From the NCBI GenBank assembly GCA_000499405.2, contig HG738138.1, positions 2,778,368 through 2,842,367 on the forward strand: 64,000 nucleotides of DNA, given 5' to 3'. The position numbers and the translations under genes are program-made. Shown piece after piece: positions 11,626 to 24,000 of the stretch. The DNA comes from Onchocerca volvulus. Its lineage: Eukaryota > Nematoda > Chromadorea > Rhabditida > Onchocercidae. Each line of letters opens with the position of its first letter. Within the stretch, counting starts at the first letter, position 1. Below the pieces are notes generated by a model, which saw only the letters and a program-made list of their open reading frames with translations, made no database searches and had not been told where the DNA came from.

Positions 11626-14600
11626 TAGATATCCCACAACATTTTGAGATAATGAAGTTTCAAACCTGGACGTATACTTTTTATCGGGATTGTATATTCA
11701 CCAATAAAATCGTTTGCTGAAGTTGAGTCGAAGTCTTTCACACAAAAACGAAGCAGTGCAAAATCAGGAAAATGAAGCGGAAACGTGAATGTTTCATTGA
11801 ACTGTGGATCAAAACTGAAACATACTATTTCATAAACATTTGGTTCAAAAGTAGCCTCAAATATAGATATTTAACTTTTTTAACTAAATAATTACTACAT
11901 ACCAAAGAATTTTTGTGGATTAGCCATGTTACATTTGAAAGTTATGATTTCCAGGACATAGACAACAAGAACACTTCCCCGATAGTTTTTTAATGAAGCA
12001 AGAAAACCATACTATTTATCCAATCAAAAAAATCATGGTAAAAACAAGCACCCGTTATTGCGTATGGTTTTTGTCCGGAATTTTCGGGAATCAGCCGGAA
12101 TTCCAAAGACCTCAACAGTTACATATGGATCGACAACATCATTTGCTTGGGATAGCTTCGGTAGATATTGCCCGCTTATGACCTGAAATTCGAAGAACAA
12201 GGATGAAATATTATGGAAGTTCATGCATCATATTTCATGTTTTGTTGATGAAACATGATTAGATATAATTATTGGCAAATTTCTTGGCATCCAAAACAAC
12301 TGATATTGAATATTTACTGGATCCAAAACGATGAATACGACAATCAGTAAATCAACTCTCTAAAAAGCCTACACTGAAATCATACATATTTTTTACTCAA
12401 ATATAAATTGCTAAAACAAACAGTTCGAATTTGTTAACAACTTTGAAAGATTGTTAAACTAGTTTACCCCAACTAGCATCGTTGTTACAACTGCACTCGA
12501 TACTTCAGGCATACGTGGATCTGAAAGATCAAACATTTTCATTTTGCATGAAGTTTAGATTCATTCATTTAGTTTCTGTTATTCGGCTCGTAGACAACTG
12601 TGGGCCAATACCATGAAAGTCAATGTGAGACTTCGTATTCACTTCCTCAACTTCTTAATCTTAGTTCTTGGCCTTTCAGATCCTTCGAAATTCCAAAAAT
12701 AATTGCAAATATAATACTTGGATAGCAAATTTATATCTTCGTCTACATAACTGAAGAATACTATTTCAATTTCTTACGTAGTTTGAGATACATATGGCCC
12801 CCCTGAATCTTAGTAAGATGTCGTATTTACTTTCATTCTAAATCCTTATATTTAAATACTTCATAAAAAAAAAGAGACCAACCAAGTCCATCAATAAGTG
12901 TCGTTGCTTTGAGCACGTAACCACAATTACCATTAGTTCGAAAGAGACCGTTAACTAAATCAAGATATTCTCCTGCAGTCTGCATATTCATTGCAACCGA
13001 CTGTATACCACAAAGCCATGAAGGAATAGGATTCATGTTGCTTGAATCCTGCCGCAAACCTTTTGGGAACGATTTTACAAATCTTTTCGATGTATAAGCG
13101 GCAAGCGAATAACCGCTTTCCAGATAACTTGCAACCTTTCCTTCGGATAAAGAACAGGAACCATCCATTGGATCTGAAGGCAATTCAAATTGTTTTTTCT
13201 AATTTTGATACTGAATGGATTTCAAAATGATCGCTTATAAAGAAACATTTTGTTTATAGACACGAACCAAAGCGTTTGACCGGATAGCAAACTTAAAAAT
13301 AAATTATGGGAGCCTTTTCAATTGTTCCATTCTCATAACAACCAATCCTTCAAATGAAAAATGAAAACATACGTTCATCAATATCTTGAAAGATGTTTTG
13401 TGAAAGTTTAACAGATGGTAGCGATATCAACTGAGAAAATTCTGGGTCGAGTTTGATAGTGTTTTTACTTCCATTGTCATCTTCAATTATTTCGTCATTA
13501 TCCTGATCAAATTTTCGGTCAGGACCTCTTTCTGACCTCAGTTTTTTGCCGCGCAACAGATACTTATTCTTCAAAGCATTTGGAGAAGGTAAAGGTTGAG
13601 AAGCTCCATTATTCGGACGCATATATATTTTATCACTTAATATCTAAATATAAATAATAGAAAAATTTATAGCTCTGGAAAAAAGTAAAAAAATGAATAT
13701 TTTACATGAAAGTAAACATAAATATTTTGAATCAAAATACAGTGCAAGAGATAAAGAAAATATTTAAAATAATTGAAAATATATGGTCACAACTAACTTC
13801 TTTAAAAATGCGTGCCATTGCTTTCTGCTGCGGTAAACCGACATGATTTTCGATTGTCAGTATCACCGGATAAGGATTTGTTTTGAAGGCATACACATCA
13901 ATTTCTTTTAATGCATCTTTCAAAGTAATCTTTCTGATAAACGTACGTTTATGAGTAATACATGGTTCTCCTTCATCGCCATCAAAAATGTCTACTGAAG
14001 CAGTACAATACGATCTCAAATTTGAAAATGTAATCGCTGAAAATTAAACTTAGTAAAGTTTACAATAAAAATGATAATATACATACACTCTAAAAGCCGT
14101 ACACCCTTTTTTAGCGCGTTGATATAACCTTCAACAGTTGCTTCACCCTTCATTTGCAATCCAGTGAGATAGGTATTGTGACTTGAGTTAATGTAATAAT
14201 GGCTTAGTGTATGATCCATATCCTGGAAAACTCCTTCATGTCCAGGCTTCATGATGCTGCCCCATTTACCAAGTAGTAATCGACGAAAACCTGAAAATGA
14301 ATCAGAATTCTTACAACTGACTTTAAAAATGACGAAAATTTTTCAAATACAGTCAGAGCATATCTCACTTGAACTGCAATATGTATTGGCTTCATCTTTT
14401 TTAAATGATTCCTTTCCTTAATTACCAGCCTGCAGTTATTACGCCCAGGTGCTATGACTGTTTTTCAAAAAAAAAAAAACTTTCAGATTTCTAGGATGTA
14501 TATCACACCATCAGCATCCCAACTTATATCATTCTTCGTCAAGCAACAGTCAAGATTCCCGATGAAACTATTTAGTGTATAGAAGTAATTAAATTGCAAA

Positions 14601-17051
14601 TTCTATTTGTTAGACCAATAAAATTAAGTGGAATGCAATTCAACATCAGAAAAATAAGGGGGAATGTAATCCAAAATCTAGATATAATGTGGCACCTATA
14701 GGTCCAAGTATTATGCTTTGTTTTGATGTTTCAAAATAGTCGATGATTGATGCAGCCTTCTTTTCATCAATATCATCAAACTGAAAATAAAACTGTAGAT
14801 ATAATTTACTGAGGAAATTCTTTCTTAAACTGAACTATAAAAAAAAAAAAAAAAAACTGAAATCACACATTGTTTTGAAATGATGGGTTGCATTTCTAAT
14901 CTTTTAACAATCAAAAAAATGCATGTCAAGTACATTAAGTGAATGTGCTGTGGAATACCTGTTGTTCGATTGTTAAAAATGTTTTCAGATCGACAGCAGA
15001 CAAAGCTGGGTCATTAGTTGCACTGAACATCCTCATTGTATGTTTCAGATCCGGACGCTCCGTTAGGTGGGAGAAGAAATTGATGAATTCATTTTCGTCT
15101 AGCTGCCCATCATTTTTGCCAAAAGAATCTGATTGCTGAAAAAGTTAAAATTTACTTACATTACAGGAAAATTCAAATATACTAAAAAGCACATCAACTG
15201 CAGAAGAGATGAATTTATGATAAAATAACCGGCAGATTGGAATGACAACCAGATTATTCTTTCAAATTCGGATGCAAAAACTTTCAATAGCAGTAAAGAA
15301 CAATTATGAAGACAAACGGAAGTGAACTCCATTGGCGCAAATCTGGAGAAAAAAGAATTTTGATATAAATCATTCATTTATGAGCCTTTGAAAAATGACC
15401 GTGTACAAAGCACGTGCATATTCGTTACTGATTTGCAGATTCAGCGTTTTCAGCAACTTCAATACTTCATCAAAACTTAATTTGCCTGAAACGATTTGTT
15501 GTAAATCCTCATTATAAATGTTGAAGAATAAATAAATGCAAGCAACTTCCTCCCGATTTAAACAAAGATTTAGAATTTATGTTCCATTCTGTGGAATTAA
15601 AAATCATCAAATATATCGAATACTCGTTTCAGTGAGGTATTATGAAATCAACTGACCATTTTTGTTTATATCAGCCTTTCGGAAATTATCCAAAAGCCAG
15701 CGCTCTTCGTTAAAGTACATGCGCTCTTGATTTTTCTTATCGATAAGATATTGCAGACCCTTCACAAACTTATCTCTCACGGATGGATTTTCAGTGGCAA
15801 AATCAACCGATTTGTGAAGGATATGTCGACGAGTTAAAATTACAGACATACACATTTCTGCCTTCAATTTTCATTTGTTATATCGAAAAAAAAAAAAAAA
15901 AAAAAAAAACATGAACAAAATTTAAAACAACGAGATGAAATTAATAACCAATATTTTCTGAACATTCATAAGTGGTGTCACTAATGTGTAACAGGAAATG
16001 ATGTAATTCAAAAAATTAATGAATCCTTATTATAAATTTCAATGTGTTACTATGCAAAATTTAAAGGCATTAAAAATATTTCTATCACCTTAAATAGGGA
16101 GTGAGATAATCAACAGAGATAACATGGTCAAAGGTGGTTTCACCAGTAAGAAAGTAGAGCAATTTGTATATATGTTCAATCTTGTATGAAAACCAAAAAT
16201 AAGCCCGTAATTTAAGGTCAAAAACTAATCAACTTTTGCATTTTATTAAATCCATCCTTTAAAAGACCACAAACATGCATTCACATAAATATGCACAAAT
16301 ACTCATTTTGATATCAATTCTAAATCACAAAAATAAAATTAACCTAACCGAAACTTTTTCTCGAAAAGAATATTTCTTGGAAGCTTTGTGGAGGTTATCA
16401 GAACTGAATCCCTTGCGTACCTCTGAGATATCACCAATATTTACTGAAAAATAGCGATTTATGCTGCACCATTTTCTCGAAATTGCAAATTTTCGGTACC
16501 ATTTTAAAATCGAAATATAGATGGAGGTATACAGTGGTTTGTTTTAAAGCAATGAAATTTCATAAATATTGGAGAACCAACGGAAAAGGCTCCTTATCGT
16601 ATTTATCTTTCTATGAAAAATGACAGAATTTCATATCACAAGATTTGAAAACATGATTTTCAATAAAGTACACACAACACTTCTCAAAATCCTTAAAAAG
16701 CTAACCGTAGCGATAAGTATACCATCTTGCAAAGGTCTTATTACTATAAAAATGCAAACGGTGGAGATTAGGCAAGTTAACAAAAAAAAAAAATGAAATT
16801 ACGAAGCACTTTACTTCACTAATTAACAAACTAATTTGAAAAATTAGCAACTTACCAGATTTGAATTTTAACGGCACAAACTTCCAGCAGGCAGCCGAAT
16901 GATAACATAGCCATTTTTGATCGTTCACGTAGATTTTTCGAGGTGTTAACAAACGACCCGTTTTGATCCGACACATTGTTACACCGTTTTGGCATAATTC
17001 TAGGCATTCTTTGAATTCATCTTCTTTTGCTACCGTCATTTCATTGTCCAT
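11626..17051 (-). CDS. plc-4: Phosphoinositide phospholipase C, delta type
   Basis: It hydrolyses PI(4,5)P2 to IP3 and diacylglycerol at the plasma membrane. Domains in transcript order: a PH-like N-terminus starting MDNEMTVAKEDEFKECLELC (17051 down to 16860); EF hands including a loop DINKNGQLIS near 15640-15690 and a further pair at 15490-14960; the X half of the TIM barrel with SSHNTYL near 14185 (first catalytic His) and EPCITHKRTF near 13940 (second); NPYPVILTIENH; an acidic X-Y linker (13500-13440); the Y half with WLCGIQSVAMNMQ and NGNCGYVLK (about 13000-12900); and a C2 domain, VISGQYLPKLS and ANDFIGEYTIPIKS (12190-11640). The order PH, EF, X, Y, C2 without PDZ, RA or SH2 domains identifies the delta class. 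The stop at 11626-11628 follows closely after the IPIKS strand, so the last C2 strand seems short. The ATG at 17051 lies eight bases after a TTTTTTCAG acceptor. Confidence 0.92.
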
Positions 17052-18336
17052 GATGATCCTGAAAAAATTCGGGAAACTATAACATCCAAAAAACTTGACA
17101 AACTTGAGTAAAACAAGCAGAATGGAATTTTATCGTTGGGATGAGATGAAACTGGCAGTCAGATGACGGAAGTACAACAATGCACACAAAGTAACACACA
17201 TGTATGCTGCATGTTTAAAATTTAGCAGTGTGTAGAAAACGCTTAGAAATCGATTAGTTGGAGGATGGGTGGAATTGACGAGACTTTTGACAATGAAAAG
17301 TTGAGACATGAAGTATGGGATTAAAAATGAATATAAAACGACTAGAAATATCCGGATATCCAGGAATCATGGAGTAGACAAAGAAAAGGTCAAAGAGAGT
17401 GAGAGAGAAAAATTATATGGATGCTTTTGGAACATACAAAAATAATCAATGACATAGTACAAAAAAATTCAATCACAGCTGCATCTTTTTTCTTGTTTTC
17501 CAAGTTAATTCAACCAAAACAGGGAGAAGAAAATGAATATATCAAGCAAAAAGACGTAAACAGTGTATTGATTTTTTGCTCTTATCAGAAAGAAAATTTT
17601 GACGATCACTCTGCAATTAATCAATAATATTTTTAATTTCAATCTGCAAAAATTTTGAAATTCATAACATTTCTCATTTTGCAAATTGTTAGTACAAAAA
17701 GTTTAGTTAAAATCAATTTCACCATTCCATGAGAATGTTTCACAGTATATCGTGGAAATTCAAAAAAAGGATGGAAATCCCTTCCATTCTGTAAATAATC
17801 ATTCCTTTGACGTTCTGTTAAAATTTGTGCTAACAAAATGTTATGCTTATTTTAAATAATAGAGTACCGAAAGCCTTAATCATCTAGTTAACAATTTTCT
17901 CGTACTTTAAAACGTTGATCAATCAAATTTAAGTATTTTAAAATAAACGTACTATCTAAAGTACGTTAGATTTGCTCTTAGAAATTATTGCAAGTTTCTC
18001 AAATAAATATAAGTTTACTAAAAACGCAAACAAATATGAAATGCTAGATTTTAACTATTATTTTCAAAGGAGCAACATGTCATATTACAATGATTATACA
18101 TGACAAATGTACATCAATTTAGAACAAAAGTTCGATTAAATATAATATATTCCCTACAACTATCAAATTAATATTTTAATTTACTATATAATGATTATCT
18201 TAATCGTCTAATTATTCACAAATATACCCTTTTTTTTCTCTGCTTATTTGCGATGCATTATTAAAAAATACGAATTCATGCACTGATAATGAAACCAAAT
18301 ATGATAGTTCGCTGATACGCCATGAATGATACTTAC

Positions 18337-18391
18337 TTGTGCTGGCACTGATAACATCAGTTAGCATCGTACTTTCAGTTTCAGAAAACAT
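18337..18391 (-). other. Possible 5' exon of PLC-delta, not in frame
   Basis: A short segment begins with ATG at 18391 and ends at a good GTAAGT donor (18331-18336). Joining it to the exon at 17051 puts the PLC frame out of phase, so it is either a non-coding leader exon, part of an alternative transcript, or chance. Confidence 0.25.
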
Positions 18392-18735
18392 TCTTAACTG
18401 ACATCACAATTTTCACTTAGGCATACGAAATGGGATGAAAAATTAGCACCATTGGTTGGAACAGTCAATTTCTCGTTTTCACATCAATCGATCTGTTTAT
18501 ATAAAAAAAAAAATTCAAAGAAAAAGAAAAAGTTGCTATTGGAAGAAATGACTTCGCGATGAAGCAAGTTCAACATTCGAGAAGAAAGTACTCATTTAAT
18601 GGAATTGAAAAGATAAAAAAAAAAAACGTGCATATCAGCAAATTAATAAATTCAACCAAAAAAAAAAAGTCGGAAATTATCCAAATTTTGATTATTTTAA
18701 CGAATTATATCTTATTTACTTCTACACCTATATAA

Positions 18736-18880
18736 ATAAAAATGTAAATGTTCGTTGTTATTTGCCACACAACGTTTCAATTTCTTCACCGATTGATTTG
18801 AAAATTTGAAACAACGTTGCATTCGAATAGGAGCGTGTTTTTGCATAGATAAGACGCGTGTTTAAGAACTTTCGGATTAC
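18736..18880 (+). repeat. Dispersed repeat, copy 1
   Basis: It contains TATAAATAAAAATGTAAATG, GTTCGTTG, CACAACGTTTCAA, CACCGATTGATTTGAAA and CAACGTTGCATTCGAATAG in the same order as two copies at 63298-63440 and 63583-63735. The AACGTTTCAA and TTGAAACAACGTT parts are imperfect inverted repeats. No transposase is seen; it is probably a short non-autonomous element or the end of a larger one. Confidence 0.7.
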
Positions 18881-20853
18881 TTGACCTACAGCGCTTCGCG
18901 TGGCCGATCCAGCTAGTGATGAATAGAATGTAAACGATGAAACAAGAAATACAAGGCATAACATAACATGCTTATGGAAATTTTTGGCTACTTTTGCTTA
19001 ACCAATAGTTTCAATCGTTTCTGCGAAAGCAGATCTTCCGGATTCGGTTAGATGTTTGGATTTTCGTTGCTTTGAAACTTTCATTCTTTCATTCCGTCAG
19101 ATTTGCCGGAAACTATCGATACAATGATAGATGCTTGATTTTAAATTACTAAAATACGAGTCAGAAATGAGAAACTAAACAAAATGAGAAATATTCTTAA
19201 AAAAAAAAGAAAAAAGCCCACGTACAATATGAATTTTATGAAATTATGTCTGACGTAAAGTAAACGTGAAAACTATTCATGACAGTGTCAAATATGACAA
19301 TCAGAAGCGATTATGATAATGGTGATGATAGTGATATTGTACTAGAATCAATTAAGATGAATTATAATGATACTAAACCTATTGTTATAAACGTGATTTC
19401 GCAATTTTCCAAGCTAACATAATCATTTGGATCAGTTACAATACTTGAAATTTGATCGAGTTACTTTAAGAAGTTTAAAATTTCATTTTCCTGTAATCTC
19501 GTCTCTATCAACTTTCATTAGCAAAATCAGCCAAGTGCAATTAGACTAGATTAATGTAATTAACTTACAACTGAACAAGATCTTTTAAAATGAAATGCCA
19601 ACTCATTTATTTCATTCTTGATATTCCGTAAGAAAATGAATTTTCCGAACGATTTATGTTGAATCAGAGAAAACTGAATCATATAACATCGAATAAAATG
19701 TCAGCATCACAATTATTGGATAGCTTGATTTTCAGGAAAAGCCCCCATTCTATTGTAAATTTATGATCAGGACTAAGGAAATTATGATAACATCAAAATG
19801 TCAAAATCAGACTGGATCAAGTTGGTTTTATAGACAATATAAATTCATAATAAGGAATGTTGAACTAAAAGTTTTAGACTCCAGTTATAACCAATGAATC
19901 ATGGATTCGGCTTCTTACTTTGGATTCTATCGAATGAAATTTTTGGGATAAAAATGAGTGATTTTGGTGAAAAAAGAACGATTTTAAGACTTCCAAAATA
20001 TCATTTTCATCGTTGAGAGAACAAGTATTCAAAAATTATTTCTGGATTCATCAAGTTCAAGAGCGAATGAAAATAATATTTAAGCAGCTAAAATTCGACA
20101 GCATTTTATGTTCGATATCACAAACAGATTATTTTCCTCTTTCAAAGGTTCTACCTAAAATTAAATTAAATAAACTTGATTATTCTTTCTCCAAACTATT
20201 AAAAAGGAAAATACAAACAATTTGAATAGACTTAGATAACGAAAGAAAACATGCCAAATTAATTTCTTGGAAGGATTCCTTTAACGAAATTTTTGATCTA
20301 CTTTTTTTCCAAATTAGCACAACACTATTATTTACTTATAGTATTTGCGATCGTTGATTATTTTCCATAAATGGGTTTTTCCTTTTTTTTTTGGATTCAA
20401 ATTTTACACATCTCTTTTTCTCTCTCATAAAATGATAACGAATAATGTACAAAAAAATATATGTATAAGGATTTTTATTATTTTAAACTAAAAATAGCTT
20501 AATGATAAGAAAGCAATAATTAGTAGCAAATACATCATCCTAATCAAAACATAAATACCAATATTGAAAAGAAGTAAGAGTTATAACAATATCATGAATT
20601 GTTCAATGAAATGATCACAAAAAAAAAAAAAAAAAAAAAAGCTATTCAAATCTTCGATAAATATTGAATATACGGAAGACCAAACGAAAGAATGAATCTC
20701 TTTCGTATCAGCTATCCCATATGCTTGCTCAATCATCATTATTCTTTCACCCGAAATATATCAGGTTTATATTTGAAATGAATAATTAATTTCAAATATA
20801 TCCATTCTGGTGACATAATTTAATCAGTACTAAATATTTATCACAGTACAAAT

Positions 20854-20888
20854 ATATATATATATCAAAATATATATATATATATATA
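20854..20888. repeat. (AT)n microsatellite
   Basis: Alternating TA dinucleotides interrupted once by CAAA, about 200 bases upstream of the innexin start. Confidence 0.8.
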
Positions 20889-21089
20889 CATGAGAATGTT
20901 TGCGTGTATGTAAGGGTGGAGTTGAAAATGACGTTCGTGAAGGAGGAACAAGTTGTTATTGCCAGCTGACTTTAAATGAATGGGCAGTTCAAAGTTAGTT
21001 CTTTAACGAAGGATCAACTTTTCGGATATTGAATTTTATCGAGACGATAACGTTATCAGCATTATTACTTTAACGGTTGAAAAGAAAGA

Positions 21090-24000
21090 ATGGTATCAGG
21101 CGGTTATCGAGTTGGTATGCATCTGATAACATCAGCATTAAGACTTCTTGAGCCAAGAGTTGATGATGATTTCGTGGATCGACTTCATTATCTCTACACA
21201 TCAACCATGTTTTTCATATTTTCCATCATTGTATCTGCCAAACAATATGGTAACAATTTCTTAACTTTTTATGTATTTACCTTTTTTTTTTGGATTTTCT
21301 TTTTTTTTTTAATGCATTATAACAAAGATGGTATAGCGAAAAAGATGCTATGTTAATAGCCTTCAAATTTGCTTCATTTTAATGCAAATTAAACAAAATT
21401 ATCATAAGATGAAAATATGCAACATCGATACATTCTTATCGTTCATTTATCAGAATTTTTGTGATAGACGAAAAAAAAAAATTATGGATGAGGCATTTTC
21501 TTGAAATTATTCGAAAGCCACTTTTTTTTTTTTATTTTTTTTTTTTTTTAAATTCCAGAGTATTTTCACTTCAATTTCAATTCTTTCTGATAAATGACAT
21601 TTTGGTAACTGCAAGCATCTTGTATTTTTTCATCCGAGAATTGAAATTAATTTCGCGAAGTTGCAGATGAACTTTTTTCACTTTTGTTGCTTATTTGTGT
21701 CGTTCTGGAAATGAAAAATCGAAGAATGTGAGGTTCAAAAATTGCAGAGCTGAAATTTTTATTCAAGATGATGATTAATAACTTAATTAAACAATAATAT
21801 CATTAAACGCATAATATCATTATCAATCCAGGCAACTTGTCCCCTGATTAATAACAAGGGAATATGTTGCTTGGATTGATCATTAGTACTTTAAGATTAA
21901 TTAATGAATGATTCTGTACTGAAAAACTTTTCACCATACATACACAGCCGCAAAAACCTAGCAGTATCACTAATCATTTCTCGAATGCATCATTCTGTTA
22001 AATCTGAAGATAAAAAACGAAAATGAAATCTTTTTTCAACGAATCCGAATTTATTTTCATATTTCGTTTTTTAGGCCAACCAATTGAATGTTTTGTACCA
22101 GCACAATTTACCAGAGCTATGGAACAGTATACGGAAAATTACTGTTGGGTTCAAAATACCTACTGGGTACCATTTCAGGTAAATTTTTCAGGCATCTTAA
22201 TTGATTTCTGTTACTTGCATCATAAAATGTGAATCAGAATCACTAATCTATATGAAAAAAAAAAAAAAAAAAACAAGCCAGAAAAGATTTTCAATGAATA
22301 GTTGATATGTGCATCAAAAAAAAAAAAAAAAAATGCTTCCTGCTTTACAAAATAGAAATGAAAATGAATTTTTTCCTTGTCATTTTTCCTTCTTTTTTTT
22401 TTTTCTTTTTTCGTTGAAAATTCCGCGGCTATTGTTGTCTATTACAATGTAGCAAAGGATGGACTTTAGCTGAGCAAAAAATAGGCTGAAGCAGAAATAT
22501 GTTTTTGTTGTTCGGTTTTTTTTTTTTTTTTTCTTTTATCAATATTATCACTGTGCACAGGATGTATGTGCACAGTGATAATTGATAGATTGACTTTGAT
22601 CGTTTCGATCAAATCATACAATCACTTGATTGAGCGATTAAAGTAATCTGTCATTTGTTCATTTTTACGGCAAAGTGTTAATCCGATTTTGTCCCAAAAA
22701 TTCCTCTTGTAAAAATATGATATTTTCTTTTTCTTTTTTATTAGAAAAAAAATTAAGTAAAAAAAAACAATGTTTTCTAGTATTTATTTCATATACTAAT
22801 TAATAAATTATGATAAGAAAGCTTGTTAAAATTGAATTTATTGAATTCTTAAAGCTATTCAAAGTTTTGAAATTTAAAATGATTAGCGGATTTAAAAATT
22901 TTTTCATTTTCGAATCATCTCACAATAAAATTACATTTCAAATGATCAAAAAAATTCTATTATTGAAATCGCAAATGATCGAAAAAAAAAAAAGAAAACT
23001 AACTTTCGCTGGATAAAATGTTATCAACAATCGTATCGAATTTATTATTGTGATTACGATTTACTAGCGAGAAATTGTTATAATTCTGAGCAATATTGGG
23101 CGTAAAATTACTATTGTTAAGAATTTTGTTAAAGGATTTAATTCCACATCGTTTGGATGATCGAGAACATCGACAAATTGGTTATTATCAGTGGGTTCCA
23201 TTTGTATTAGCTATAGCAGCTATCATGTTTCATATGCCATCAACTATTTGGCGAATACTTAGCACACAATCAGGTGATAATATTGTTAATATTCTCATTA
23301 TCATAAACTTTTTCGAATTTCAATTTCAATAAGTTAATTTAATTAATCCTTATGATTAATATGCATATAATGCTTTTATTAATTATTTATTCTCGTTTTG
23401 TTAATATTTGTTCAATTGACGTTACTAACTACAACTAACTGCAATACTTCAAATTTATCTTTTAAACTAATATTCGGGATACTGTATTCCAGCAATTTCT
23501 ATATTCCGGGAAATTTAATATTTGATGTATTTTTTTTTTTTTTTTTTTTTTTTGGAAATTTAACCTCTCATATCGCTTATCAATGTCTTTTAATGGGGCT
23601 GGTAACTTCTTGAAAGCTTTTATTTTGCCCAAGGCCAGAAATTATCGATTTCTGTCTCTGTTGTTTATTGTCATTTAAAATGTTATTTTTCGAAGATAAG
23701 GAAATGTTGGTCAGCATTTCGCTGGGGAAAGATATTTGGTTGCAAGGCAAGGGTTTTTTTTTTTTTTTTTTTCTATGTATGGAAAAGAGCAGGAAATTAA
23801 AAATTATCACTTTTCACATTGAGCATTGAGAGGAGAAGAAAATGATGCTCCAGCGTTTGTTGGCCAAATGTGATAGCTTAAGTTAAAAATAAACAATTGA
23901 TGAAAATCGATAGTAAAACTGCAGGACTGAACATGTCACTGGTGATACAATTGGCAAGCCAGGATCAAAATGTCGATCCGTTAATACGAGATCATTCTGT

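Larger units (their letters stand above)
18392..21089. other. Intergenic region with a dispersed repeat and (AT)n tract
   Basis: About 2.7 kb between divergent PLC-delta and innexin genes. It holds one copy of a dispersed repeat (about 18736-18880), several A and T runs, and an alternating (TA) tract at 20854-20888. No coding sequence is recognised. The 68-residue minus-strand ORF at 18758-18964 lies mostly inside the repeat and is rejected as a gene. Confidence 0.5.

Noticed and set aside
18758..18964. 68-residue minus-strand frame
   Set aside because: It lies mainly in the dispersed repeat shared with 63298 and 63583; the other copies do not keep the frame.
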